This document shows, piece after piece, positions 11,423-22,444 of a stretch of 64,000 bases of DNA. This DNA comes from Conus ventricosus (Eukaryota; Mollusca; Gastropoda; Neogastropoda; Conidae). Under the pieces are notes generated by a model, which saw only the letters and a program-made list of their open reading frames with translations, did not search any database and was not told where the DNA came from. The DNA lies in assembly GCA_018398815.1 (NCBI GenBank), contig CM031607.1:84106268-84170267 (forward strand), in the 5' to 3' direction. Each line of letters begins with the position of its first letter. Positions within the stretch are counted from its first letter, which is position 1. The translations under genes were made by a program, and so were the position numbers.

Positions 11423-13570
11423 AACAATTCAGCACTGATTTCATTAGAACTACATTTTTGCATACTTCATTGCAATACTTTGAAGCTCAAAGTGTAGACA
11501 TGCAGAATGTTTCTGGTAGTTCAACACTGATCAGCCTGAATTGCACAAGTGTTTGGAGGAATGCTAAAATCTTTTTTAAAGACCAAGATCTGTTTCAAAT
11601 CTTCAGTGGTTTGTACATGCATCACCTCGATGGATTTCGGTATTCCAACTGTGCTGAAACTTGTGATCGAGACATAATTTGAGCGTTTGTGGAAACCAAG
11701 CAGGATTACATTCAAATGTCCAGATGAAATAAAAAAATCCACACATGAAGGTTTCATCCACAGCTTTTTCGATGTGATGGAGGGAAGGGGAATTGTTCTT
11801 GTTGACATACCGTTAATGATACAACTTGCAAACAATGCAGGACAATTTCTCATTGTTTCCTTTGCAACAGAGCATTTTTTGTGTTCACATAGAGTCTGAT
11901 GTATTTCCAACTTCTCTAAATAAAAAAAGAAAATCGTATATATTGTTGTCTCAGTTGGCATTAGATGCTGATATTGATGATAGATCCTTGATGTGCACAA
12001 TGATATCCTGTGTTTGCACATATACAAACATATGTAAAAAGGACTCAGAGTGTCGATTACTGTTTGCACATATACAAACATATGTAAAAAGGACTCAGAG
12101 TGTCGATTACTTGAAAGAACACCTACCTTTCACTCAACAGGTACTATCAGATATCAGAATTTGTGTCGCAGACGTCTTGGGCTGTCAAGATCAAAATGGA
12201 ATGCACTTGGTTTTCGCTTCCATCGCTCTGTGTATTGTTACAGTATTCTGAATCAGTGCTTCTTTTTGACACCCTCTATACCGCAGGCACTGGGTGTAGA
12301 TTCCATTGTTTTTCATATTCAAAGCATTTTTCTGTTATTCTAGCTGATGTACACATGCTTTGAAGCTGTGATTCTGACAATACTCTAGACTTGCTGCACA
12401 GCTGTATACTCATGCCTTTGTGTTTGATACTGGTTTATTAAAGTTTTGGAACTCCACGAGCAAGTTTCCATTGTGTTTTCTCTGAAACTGATTCTTCTCA
12501 CGTTAGAAGAAGAACAAGTGTAGGTCTGTGTGTGACTGAGATGGCTCATGTGAAGGGGGGGGGGGGGGGGGGGGGGGATGAAGATGAAATTAAAAAGTTT
12601 GAAAGCGAAAACGTGAAGATGAACTTGTCCGGGGCATTTTCACTGAACGAGCAATCACTTTTCTCCTCAAAGAAATGAGGAATGCCTAATAACGATCACA
12701 CACACACAATTTAAAATGGACATGGAGCGAAAGAAGAAACAATGAAAAGTAACGTACAACGATCACAAGTACACACACCTAAGATCGATGACGCAAAGTG
12801 AAATACATTTCTTTGAGGAGATAAAGTGATTGCTCATTCTTCGTTTTCATTGTCCTGAATGTTGTTAATCGACTGCTGGGGGAAAGCCTGTAATCCTATA
12901 CACCTCCTTTGCCCCACCATGCTCAAATTCTGTTCTGAATCCCCCTCGTGTCCATACCCATAGCTGTCAACGACTGACATCGCTGGACAATTGAGGAACA
13001 CTGAGATACTAGATATGCAGCACTGGCACGGCTCCGAAACACCACCATCATGGATGAAAATTGTGCAAACACACACATACACACACACACACTGCCTGAA
13101 TCCATCAACACAAAACGACACCTGACCAACACCTTAGGTACCAGTGCCAGCACTGTCGGGGAAACAAGGCTTCACTATGTCAGTTGTGTTTCATCCATGA
13201 TACAGAGCGGCCTTGACTTTTAAAAGCTTATGCATGTTCGTACTCACTTCTGACAACATTTTTTGATAGGACACCTATTGTTTAAGACAACAACAACAGA
13301 AAAAAAACATGATTGAAGCCTTGGTTGTACTGGTCATGAGCGTCCTTTTAGACTACTGTACAGTGCAGCCTTAAATTCTTTGATAATCGGATGCATCTAA
13401 AATCTTATTTTGTGTAGTGTATTTCACTTGCGTGAATCACCATACCGATTCAGTCATACAATATGGTATTTCCGTATCAAGCAATACATTCATTAACATC
13501 TCCCCTCAGCTTTATAGAAATTCCATTACATGTGTTCTTGACAGAATTTCACAGAAACAGTATATCTAAA
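11423..13570. other. Intergenic, no gene recognised
   Basis: Contains a perfect 50-bp tandem duplication (12011-12110), a 23-nt G tract (12555-12577) and a short CA run near 13070. A 186-codon frame on the - strand (11521-12081) has no recognisable motif and I do not call it a gene. Confidence 0.5.
12011..12110. repeat. Perfect 50-bp tandem duplication
   Basis: Positions 12011-12060 and 12061-12110 are identical, beginning TGTTTGCACATATACAAACA. Confidence 0.97.
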
Positions 13571-13673
13571 TTTGAGTTATGTAACATCTTTATTGTTCTG
13601 TGGGTTTAGTAATTTATTTTTCTTCCTGCTTCATTTTTTCTCTTTTTTGGCGTTTTCTGTTCTCTTTCTGTCT

Positions 13674-13677
13674 GCCT

Positions 13678-13735
<58 letters not shown>
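13674..13735. repeat. (CT)n microsatellite
   Basis: Near-perfect CT run. Confidence 0.96.
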
Positions 13736-13738
<3 letters not shown>

Positions 13739-13842
13739 TGCATTATTACGCCCCCCATGGCTTTGTTTTTCCCACTCTCTTTTTTTTCCCCTTCACTGGC
13801 TCTCACTCGTATTACTGACAGGCATTTACATGAAGACTTCAA

Positions 13843-13843
<1 letters not shown>

Positions 13844-13873
<30 letters not shown>

Positions 13874-14706
13874 CCCAACCTCTGCGCTACCTTAGAGGCA
13901 GTGCACCCACGCCGCTCATTCCAACACCCCGTCCACAGCCATAGCCCGGCTGGCCCCGCCGCAGCCCCGGCACCAGCAATCCACAGGGAGCAGTCAATGT
14001 CAAGTCGTCATGAGGCAACCCACCGGAGGAGACACTGCACTGCTGCCGAGTCACTTCGGTGGTGTTCAGTGGCGCCTGTTCTGATCTAACATACGCAGGA
14101 CACCACCTACTAAGCCCCCTACTGACGACAATAATTGCTTAGTCGCGGAGCCGGCGTGAGTGAGCTCTCCCTCCGGAGGGCGCCACCACGTCAGTCCAAC
14201 GACAGCCCCCATGGACTCGCCGATACCGGTGACCCTGATGGAAGCAAACCAAGGCCACAGACGCGGAGAGGACATCGAAACTGAGGTCACCATGAGAGCA
14301 GGGCATGAAGGGCCACAGAATTTGAGACATTTTTCTTTAATGCTGATCAATGGGAATGAGGATGATTAAGATGATGCTACGGATTTCCATTTCGGTCTGA
14401 GACTACATGACAGGGCTGTACTCTACGCTTCCTTTCATAATATATCCTGGCGTCAACCAGGCCCGAGAGATACAGGCACCTGCAGTGTTGGTCATGAAAT
14501 TTGAGCAACACTCTCAGAAACGCATCCATTAAGTGGATGAAACTCGACTGTGTGGTCCCAGTCTTCCCAACTGAGTCCGCAGCAAACTCAACTCTGGGTA
14601 GGAGCCGGTCGGGGCAGAAAAAACCCACATGACTCTGATGGGAATCGAACCCACGACCTCCCAGCCGGGAGTCCGCGACGCTAACCACTTCGCCACGGCG
14701 GCTGGT
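13844..14706 (-). mobile_element. tRNA-headed SINE-like retroelement with poly(A) and target-site duplication
   Basis: On the - strand the element starts with a tRNA-like head (14634-14703). The head has an A-box-like TGGCGAAGTGG (14695-14685) and a perfect B box GGTTCGATTCC (14651-14641). A body of about 750 bp follows, ending in a 25-nt poly(A) (T run 13844-13868). The 11-bp direct repeat AAGACTTCAAT flanks both ends (13833-13843, 14707-14717). Promoter boxes, A tail and duplication identify Pol III retroposition by LINE machinery. At about 860 bp it is long for a simple SINE and may be composite. Confidence 0.85.
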
Positions 14707-14828
14707 AAGACTTCAATATTTTGTCGTTAAAAAGAAAAGGTGTCCAGGTGTATCTGTGAACTAAAATGTTTGGTGTTCTGGCACTTTCACTCTGATACAT
14801 TTACTGCTTTTCACACACACAAAAAAAG

Positions 14829-14892
14829 GTGACAGCCCTGATGTGGCCCTTTGCGGTCGGCTGGGCTATAAGCAACATTATCTTATCTTATC
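14829..14892 (+). repeat. LINE/SINE 3'-end fragment, (ATCTT)n tail, copy 1
   Basis: GTGACAGCCCTGATGTGGCC through GGGCTATAAGCAACATT, then ATCTT units. The same sequence recurs at 21178 and 29056. The shared 3' end plus short tandem tail is typical of CR1/L2-like LINEs and the SINEs that use them. Confidence 0.75.
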
Positions 14893-15289
14893 CACACACA
14901 AAAAAGTGCTAAAAAGAGAAAGAAAGCAATCAGCAAATGCTACACTGAAACACTGCACATGGAGTCATCTACCCTCCACCTGCACTCCAGACTACACAAA
15001 GGGTTCAGCAGACATAGCTCTGCGAAACAAGAGGTGTCTATGAAAGGTTTCGTGTTGGCAGCTCCCACACCAAATCTGTCGCCACTGGTCAGTCCTCCAT
15101 TAGCTTCAAAGCTGGAACCTGCACATCATTTCGTGCTGCCCAGATCCTTGATGCAGGAAACGGGCCATCACCCCACACGGTCTTCCTGTCAGTAACTGCC
15201 AACCTCTCCTTCAGAGTCTTCAGTCCGGCCAGACGGAAAGATGCTGTAAGACTATAGAAGGGAACATGAAAGCGAAAATGGAATTACTG

Positions 15290-15500
15290 ACACACCATAC
15301 GAAGGAACAAACCAATTATAAAACAGACTCTACGTGTTTCGATCTATTTTGGTCTCCGTCAGGCAGGACAAGCAACATTCAAAACAATGGAAACAAAGGA
15401 CGAACAGTCTATCTGCCTGAGGAAGACCCAACAAGTCGAAACACGTTGTGTCAATGTTGTTATTTGTTTGTTCTTTCGTTTTACGGCTCACTAATTCCAT
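15290..15500 (+). repeat. Inverted-repeat element with hammerhead-like core
   Basis: Arms ACGTGTTTCGA (15332-15342) and TCGAAACACGT (15436-15446) are inverted. Around the right arm CTGAGGA (15417-15423) and GAAAC (15438-15442) resemble the CUGANGA...GAAA core of hammerhead ribozymes found in Penelope-like elements. A better-formed copy occurs at 28262-28300. Confidence 0.55.
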
Positions 15501-15599
15501 TATGTGCTTTGATGTTTCAATTTCCGTCTGCTAGTCATCCAGCTTTGAAACAACTAGAAGGGAGCTGCAAATGCTTGGCTGTGAAAGAAACCTAGAGTT

Positions 15600-17990
15600 G
15601 CAGCGTATCTGTCTCTCTTCCCACCATGGTGCTATGGGCAGTCAGGAGACCGACAAACTGTCCAAGCTAAACAGCAGACAGAAGCCAACTGCCCGTCAAA
15701 GGTCACATGGAGAAGTCCAGACCCTCCTCAAAAGCCATTTTAAAAACTCTGGAGGCACTTCCTGTAGACAGAACTTCAGCAGGATAGTATCTTCAGTCTG
15801 AAAAAGGCGCAACAGGTCACCATCCTCAGACCGAGATCAGGACAGTGTCAGCTGCTCTTGCAGCTCTTCGGGCTGCAGATGAGCGCCCATACTGCACTGG
15901 TCCATAGACGCCAGCCCTCATTCTCCAGTCCTGTCCAACCTTTGGCATTCTACGAAAGGGAATGTGACCCAATGCAGTGCACGTGAGAGAGAACCTTTGG
16001 AGAATGGCAAAGTCACTGAGGCAGACAGTGCTAGTGGACTTCGCCCACAACACTGGGCTAGCATGGGTGAGATCGCGGAAGAGAAGTTGTTTGTGTGAAT
16101 GCATCTCAGTCAACGGGAACGATCAGTCCATCACCTCTGAGATCAAATGCAAGCTGTTCTGTGAAAGAAACTAATTTTGTGTTCCTTGGGATATGTCAAT
16201 CAAGAATGATTGGCACTCATTAAAATATGCGAATTAGGGCAGTTGTCTGCTGTGCACTGATGACCTTCGGGAGTTGCTATTTTGACAGTTTAGGAAGAAA
16301 TACCTGGTTCAGTCCCGAGAAAGATGACACTCAGATGTTAACGTTCAGCTTAATAGAAAATATGCATACATACAGGGATCACTGTGAATGCTGACTGCAA
16401 AAATGTTTTTGTTTGTTATATATCCACTGTTTAAAGGAATGAACAACAATATAACTAAATCTAAATGAATGTAAGCATTCATTTTGCCTCAAAGGAAAGG
16501 GTTGGGGGGGGGGGTGTCAGTGTGTATGGCCAGTGATATGTTTGTTCAGTTGTTAACGTAATTTTGATCCTTTCAAATTATCAGATTTATTTGATCATGT
16601 GTCTTTGTTCAGGATCTTGATTTGCGATTTCATTTTTCATTTTGATTTTTTTTCTTCAGATATTCAGTTCCGTTAAAAAATCTTCAAACCAATGTTATAA
16701 TTATTATGATCAAAATACGTTGCATGATTGTTGATGGTTGTTGGAATGAAGAAATAAAAATGTTTAAAACAAGATATTAACGTGCTTGGGGCGGAAGAGG
16801 ATGGTGAACGCATGTGGTCATGTCAGAGTTGTCGGGGTGCTCCAGTCTTAAAGTGTCTGTAACTCACCCGTATTGATCTCACAGTGCCCACACACAAAGC
16901 AACTTTTGAAGCTTGGCGGCCTGAGCCAGTATGGCTACAGCACTGGTCGAACCTGTCCACGACATTGACAGCAGGATGTTGACCGATGAGAACTGTGATC
17001 TGTTTGGGTCGAGTCGAAGTCGAAGGTTGAGATTTACGTCCCATTGGCTGGAGCCCCATAAGGGTACAGTATGCTTGCAGGCCGAAGTCTGCATTTGTCG
17101 TAGCAGTTGTTGTCGTTGGCAGTAGTGTTGTGTCAATTCCAGATGGGGGCTGTCGTCTGTTGCTCTCTCATCTCTGGTTCTGTGTGAACTTCGGTTGACT
17201 TTCTGGTGTTTGTCAGCCAATGTTAGGCATCCGTTTTCTTCGCCTCTTCCCCTAAAAGGCCTGTCTTCAGGGCCACCAGTCTGCTTTCTTCATGTTCAAG
17301 TGGTGATGACCCTGTGCCGCGTAAGGCCGCCTCAAAGAAGGAGCATGACGAAAGTCGCTGGAGCGCTGTATGAATCTATGGTCCAGCACTGACGACGGCC
17401 GAGAGGACAATTTTTCAGCCCAATCCTGAGAGGAGTGCCCCCATGCTCCATCCCAAAAGCATGGTATCCCAGGCCTCGGTAATCGCACTCAGCCAGCGCT
17501 CCATCACAGACCGCTCCACATCTCTAGGAGTCGTCCTCCGGCAATACAGGCTAGACCCGCTGGCACCCATACGGCTGGAAGGTTCGCTGCGCCGCCTGAC
17601 ACTGACTTCTCACATCAGTGTCCCTCAAAGGAGATCTGTCATCTCTCCTTTGGTGTTCGCTGCTATGCCACCTCGGGAAACTGATGTTCAGGTTATTTTT
17701 CCTTGTCTGTATAGCAGGTGTGTTTGCTATTGCCCAGTCAGGATCATTTTCACGGATCAGGAGCAGACAACCTATGCAGATAGTTTTGGTTTACTTCCCT
17801 TTCGAAATCGCGACTTTACGCTGATGCCGATTCAATCATTAACATGATCACACAGAGTATCAGTAAATACAGAGACACGGAGCAAGTAAAGCAATGAACT
17901 GCACATGAATGAGCAGCTAAAGCTGAAAGGTTCCAGCTGCACTAAATCAACTGAGAGAAGGAATGTGCTTCAGTCTCCTTTCAACTGAGT
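15600..17990. other. Intergenic, no gene recognised
   Basis: Several short frames but no recognised domain. A short G run occurs near 16504-16513. Positions 16800-17700 have higher GC and may be old repeat sequence. Confidence 0.4.
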
Positions 17991-18012
17991 GGACGAATGT
18001 ACTTAAACTGGT

Positions 18013-18022
18013 TCCAAGTGTG

Positions 18023-18109
<87 letters not shown>
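18013..18109. repeat. (GT)n microsatellite
   Basis: About 45 GT units with a GTGC-type interruption. Confidence 0.97.
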
Positions 18110-18326
18110 ACAAATCCAGCATGACACGGGTATTTATCTCAGCATTAAAACATCAGTCAGTATCTATCAATATCAAAATTCCACTCACTCATTCAGTAAT
18201 AACCTCGCAATGATTACACTCTGTTCGTTTTAAGTGCTGGCATCACGACAGAGTACACACACATGAGTAAAGTAAGGTAAATACAAATGAACAGAACAGA
18301 ACAGAAACAACAGCAATAACAAAGCG

Positions 18327-18403
18327 AATGACCTCACAGTATATGTTGAGTGTTGACCGCCAGCAAATGACCTCACAGTATATGTTGAGTGTTGACCGCC
18401 AAC
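18327..18403. repeat. About 39-bp tandem duplication
   Basis: Two adjacent copies of a unit starting AATGACCTCACAGTATATGT. Confidence 0.9.
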
Positions 18404-18740
18404 CTCTGAAAATGATGGTTTCAGCAATAGTGGCTCAATCTATTGATTCGTGCCAGGTCAGCGGTTTGATTAACCACAACAATAGTTCCAAAAATTCTTC
18501 ACCAAGTACGGAATTACTTATTGTCATTTTTGTTCCCAAATGTTAGTAACTGTCTGGAACTTTTTATTCCAGCCACCATGGCTGAGGCTTCTCTTCAATA
18601 AGGATCTGCTAAATCATGATCAATAAAAGACTGAAGAGGTGAAAGGACAGGAAAAAACAACAGCCTGGGGTCAAAGTTCATGGCCAAACCCACGAGAGGC
18701 CGGACTTACGATGACCCTGCACGCCGGTCAGACCTCAGCT

Positions 18741-19752
18741 TCATGGTGTTACATCACGTCACTTCATCTGGTTACATCACGTCACTTCATGGTGTTACAT
18801 CCCGTCACTTCATGGAGTTACATCACGTCACTTCATGTGGTTACATCACGTCACTTCATGGTGTTACATCACGTCACTTCATGTTGTTACATCACGTCAC
18901 TTCATGGTGTTACATCACGTCACTTCATGGTGCTACATCACGTCACTTCATAGTGTTACATCACGTCACTTCATGGTGTTACATCACGTCACTTCATGGT
19001 GTTACATCATGTCACTTCATGGTGTTACATCATGTCACTTCATGTTGCTACATTACGTCACTTCATGTTGCTACATCATATCACTTCATGTTGTTGTGTC
19101 ACATCACTTCATGTTGTTACATCATATCACTTCATGTTGTTACATCACATCACTTCATGTTGTTACATCATATCACTTCATGTTGCTACATCATCTCACT
19201 TCATGTTGTTGTGTCACATCACTTCATGTTGTTACATCATATCACTTCATGTTATTACATCACATCACTTCATGTTGTTTCATCATATCGCTTCATGGTG
19301 TTACATCATATCGCTTCATGTTGTTACATCACATCACTTCATGTTGTTACATCATATCACTTCATGTTGTTACATCACATCGCTTCATGTTGTTACATCA
19401 CATCACTTCATGTTGTTACATCATATCACTTCATGTTGTTACATCATATCGCTTCATGTTGTTACATCACATCACTTCATGTTGTTACGTCATATCACTT
19501 CAAGGTGTTACATCACATGACTTCATGGTGTTACGTCACATCACTTCATGGTGTTGCATCATATCACTTCATGGTGTTACATCATATCGCTTCATGTTGT
19601 TACATCACATCACTTCATGTTGTTACATCATATCGTTTCATGTTGTTACATCACATCACTTCATGTTGTTACCTCATATCACTTCAAGGTGTTACATCAT
19701 ATCACTTCATGGTGTTACATCACATCACTTCATGGTGTTTACATCATATCAC
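18741..19752 (+). repeat. 23-bp minisatellite array, about 44 copies
   Basis: Unit TTCATGGTGTTACATCACG followed by TCAC. The first dozen copies carry ACGTCAC; later ones alternate ACATCAC and ATATCAC, and TGGTGTT becomes TGTTGTT. Because 23 is not a multiple of three and the unit lacks stops, all + frames stay open and read as the same 23-residue repeat, so the long frames here (up to 420 codons) are artefacts of the array. Confidence 0.97.
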
Positions 19753-19789
19753 CTCTTTATTGTACTGGCATGGTGACAGTTGGGCAGTC

Positions 19790-20990
19790 AGGGACTTCCA
19801 TGCATTCCTGGAAATAATTCTGCAGATAACTTTGTTTGTGGATCAGTCTATCCAGCTTGGCATTTTCCTGCAGGATTCAGTTCCTTATCACCCAGGTTCC
19901 AAAAGAAAATCGATGACCACCCCAGTTCCATTCCACCCTTAGGAATTCGCATTCTTCCCTATTTGAACAAAGCAGATACAGACCTTGGAGTCGTGTGTGA
20001 TTTATCCAGGCTTCCTGATGGCCCACCATGGACTTTCTTCACTCCAGTGATTCAATTTGATTTAGCCTCGTACCGTAAAGGCATCACTAGTTCCTTGGCA
20101 TCGTAATCCTCTTTTGCAAAACTGTGTTCGAAGTTTCCATCCTTCAAAAGAATTTTCACCGACGATTCCAAATCTGAGGAGGGAGTTACCTCTGCTGTGT
20201 TTTGTGTAGCAGATCCCCCTCAGAGATGTTCTAAACACATTCCCACTGATAGCTCCATCTACACTGCTGAGTTGACAGCCTTGGTCCTGGATCTGGAAAT
20301 GGTCTTTAAATCGAAACAAAGATTTCCTCATTTTGTCAGACTCCCTTTCTGCTTTGGAGGCCATTGCCGGCCGTAAACTCGATCACCCTCAACTGCTGAA
20401 AGTATTCGAACTGCACACATCTTTGAAATCAGATGGATAGGCCTACAACATAGTTTTTGCTTGGGTTCCCACCATGTGGGCGTTCGAGGCAATGAGGTGA
20501 TTGATCAACTTGCCAAGTGTGCCACAAAGAAAGAGTTGAGCAGATTGTCTATCCCTCACACTGATCTGAAACCCCAAACCCAGGCTTATGTCAAAGACCT
20601 CTGGCAAGAGGAATGGAACTCGCAGATGGATAACAAATTGTACAACATCCGTCCAAACCTGAAAGAGATTTTACCATGTTCCCGATGCGGCCGTAAAGAC
20701 GAAACAGTCTTGTGCCGTTTGCACACAGGCCACTCCTTTTACACCCATTCTTATCTTTTAAAAGGCGAAGAAGCTTCGTGGTGCATTCCGTGTCATGTAC
20801 CACTCACAGTGAAACATATTCTCTTATTCTTTGCATGATGTGAGACATAAACACTTTACAGCAGACTTCATGTAAACCTTGTTCAGAGATGTCCCACCTG
20901 ATGTGATCTTTGAATTTCTGAAGGAGATTAATAATTTTCATCTGATCTAAGAGTTTACGGAAGAATGATTTTAAACAAAATTTCTGGTGT
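19790..20990 (+). mobile_element. 5'-truncated LINE retrotransposon, RNase H and C-terminal region
   Basis: Frames in several registers together resemble the end of a LINE polyprotein with an RNase H domain. FTDDSKSEEG near 20160 (FTDGS-like motif), IYTAELTALVLDL near 20260 (catalytic Glu motif) and GSHHVGVRGNEVIDQLAKCA (20464-20523, the H-x3-N-x3-D motif) are seen in order. They are followed by DLWQEEWNSQ, a CSRCGR...CRLHTGHSFYTHSYLL zinc-knuckle-like segment and CIPCHVPLTVKHILL. Stop codons and frame changes show decay. The 3' flank has TCTG/CTCT repeats. Confidence 0.85.
20461..20838 (+). pseudogene. LINE RNase H / C-terminal fragment
   Basis: 125-codon frame, the longest intact piece of the LINE. 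It holds the last RNase H motif (SHHVGVRGNEVIDQLA) and the Cys/His tail with CIPCHVPLTVKHIL. It would not encode an active retrotransposon without the missing reverse transcriptase. Confidence 0.8.
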
Positions 20991-21177
20991 GTTTTTAGAA
21001 GGTGTATCTTAAAGGGTCGTGTGGTTCCCTCTGTCTGTCTGTCTCTTTGTCTGTCTGTCTGTTTCTCTCTCTCTGTCTCTCTCTTATCTGTTACCCTTGG
21101 AAATAAAGGTTAGCATCATCATCATCTCTCTCTCTCCCTCTCTCTCTTCTTTAAATGACTTGTGAGTTGTCTTCAAC

Positions 21178-21242
21178 GTGGTGACAGCCCTGAGATGGCC
21201 CTTTGCGGTCAGCTGGGCTATAAGCGACATTACCTTACCTTA
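21178..21242 (+). repeat. LINE/SINE 3'-end fragment, copy 2
   Basis: GTGACAGCCCTGAGATGGCC and GGGCTATAAGCGACATT then ACCTT units, homologous to 14829-14892. Confidence 0.75.
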
Positions 21243-21390
21243 GTTAGTTATGATGCTGGCACCAGCTGCAAGGGCCGTGATTAGTCAGGCCACATGTCCC
21301 TACTTAAAAAAAAAAATAGTGTGAGTCCATTAAACTGTGTCAGTGAAGTCATCTTAGCAGGAGAAGAAAAACAAACAAACAAAAACCAAA

Positions 21391-22131
21391 CAGTAAATAA
21401 GTGGGGTAACGTTTGCTCCCATAAGAAAACCTAACACAGAGTAACTTTTATTCAAGACTGGCACAGCCTTTTAAACTTGAATAGAGTCAGACAAATACAT
21501 AGACGAACAATCTAATAGTGGGGGAAAAACAAGCGCTGGCCAACAACTGAACTGTCTTCATAGTAATGACTTGGCAAAGTTTTGGACTTAAGGAGGAGGA
21601 GTTTGAAGATGGAGAAACTGGGAACATGAAATTAAGAAAATATATTACAGATATGAAAACTCTTCACTAGCTGCATAAGGGAACCATCGCAATCCTTTTT
21701 GAAGGCAGATATATTTGTATTGCCTGCTCCGAGGCCTTTCGTCTGCTGGGTCGGAACTCATCAGGGAGACACGGGTGGTTGTGTCTGCACTCCTGGCGTC
21801 AAATAGAGACACACCACAGTTCATAATACTGTGGCGTTCTCACCACCAAGGGTGCAAAAAAGAATCCAATAGCACCCCCAAAGCAGCCAGTGAAGGGTAG
21901 TAAATGAAACCAAACGAAAGTGTGGGGAGGAAAAAGAGTTGCTGAAAAACTAACGACATTTTGCAAATAGTATAAAATGTAGGTGACAATCTTTGAGATC
22001 AAAAGACAAACACACAGACAGACAGAAACAAATACAAGTAACCTCAATTTAATCAGTTTCTCCATCTTCAAACTCCTCCCCTCTGTGTTAGGTTTTCTTA
22101 TGGGAGCAAACGTTACCCCACTTATTTACTG
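21391..22131. repeat. Long inverted repeat upstream of RPL13A
   Basis: The 50-51-bp block starting at 21391 (CAGTAAATAAGTGGGGTAAC) has a perfect inverted copy ending at 22131. A second pair, 21595-21620 and 22054-22079, is also inverted. In the left arm the two blocks are about 150 bp apart; in the right arm they touch. Confidence 0.93.
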
Positions 22132-22401
22132 TTTCTTGTTTACTGTTCCCTGCCCCATTTCATTTCAGGAGAAGAAAAGTTCTTTGCACAGATTTTGTTG
22201 CGTTCAACGGTTTATCATATGGTCATTAATACTTTGGACAGTTAGCTGGGTCTTGGTGCAACATGGTGTGGCAAGATTATTCGTTCGTGAAATTCGGTAA
22301 GTTTAGTTAGTTTGGGTATTTTGTAGTTGTGAGATTAATCTCTTTCCTGTGGAGAATTGCGTCCCTTGGAAGGACTCCGTAGCGGAACTGGAAGCGTGTA
22401 G

Positions 22402-22411
22402 CCCCCTTTTC
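22402..22411 (+). promoter_or_regulatory. RPL13A: Candidate TOP transcription start of RPL13A
   Basis: CCCCCTTTTC lies 16-25 nt before the start codon. Ribosomal protein mRNAs begin with a C followed by pyrimidines (5' TOP), which gives growth-dependent translation. The position is inference; another pyrimidine run lies near 22339. Confidence 0.45.
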
Positions 22412-22426
22412 ACTCAAGTGTCAGCC

Positions 22427-22444
22427 ATGGGTTTCAGCACGAGG
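22427..22444 (+). CDS. RPL13A: RPL13A exon 1 (coding part)
   Basis: Six codons, MGFSTR, in context CAGCCATGG, donor GTAAGT. The very short first coding exon is usual for ribosomal protein genes. Confidence 0.85.

Noticed and set aside
11521..12081. 186-codon frame on the - strand
   Set aside because: No domain, no splice or homology signal, low-complexity Cys/Ile/Thr content, and it runs through the 50-bp tandem duplication.
14634..14703. Second tRNA gene
   Set aside because: A and B boxes are present but the acceptor stem does not pair and the sequence continues into a SINE body with poly(A).
18741..19752. CRISPR array
   Set aside because: Units are contiguous without unique spacers and the genome is eukaryotic.
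18680..19942. 420-codon open frame
   Set aside because: It lies over the 23-bp minisatellite; the other frames are equally open and encode the same repeat.
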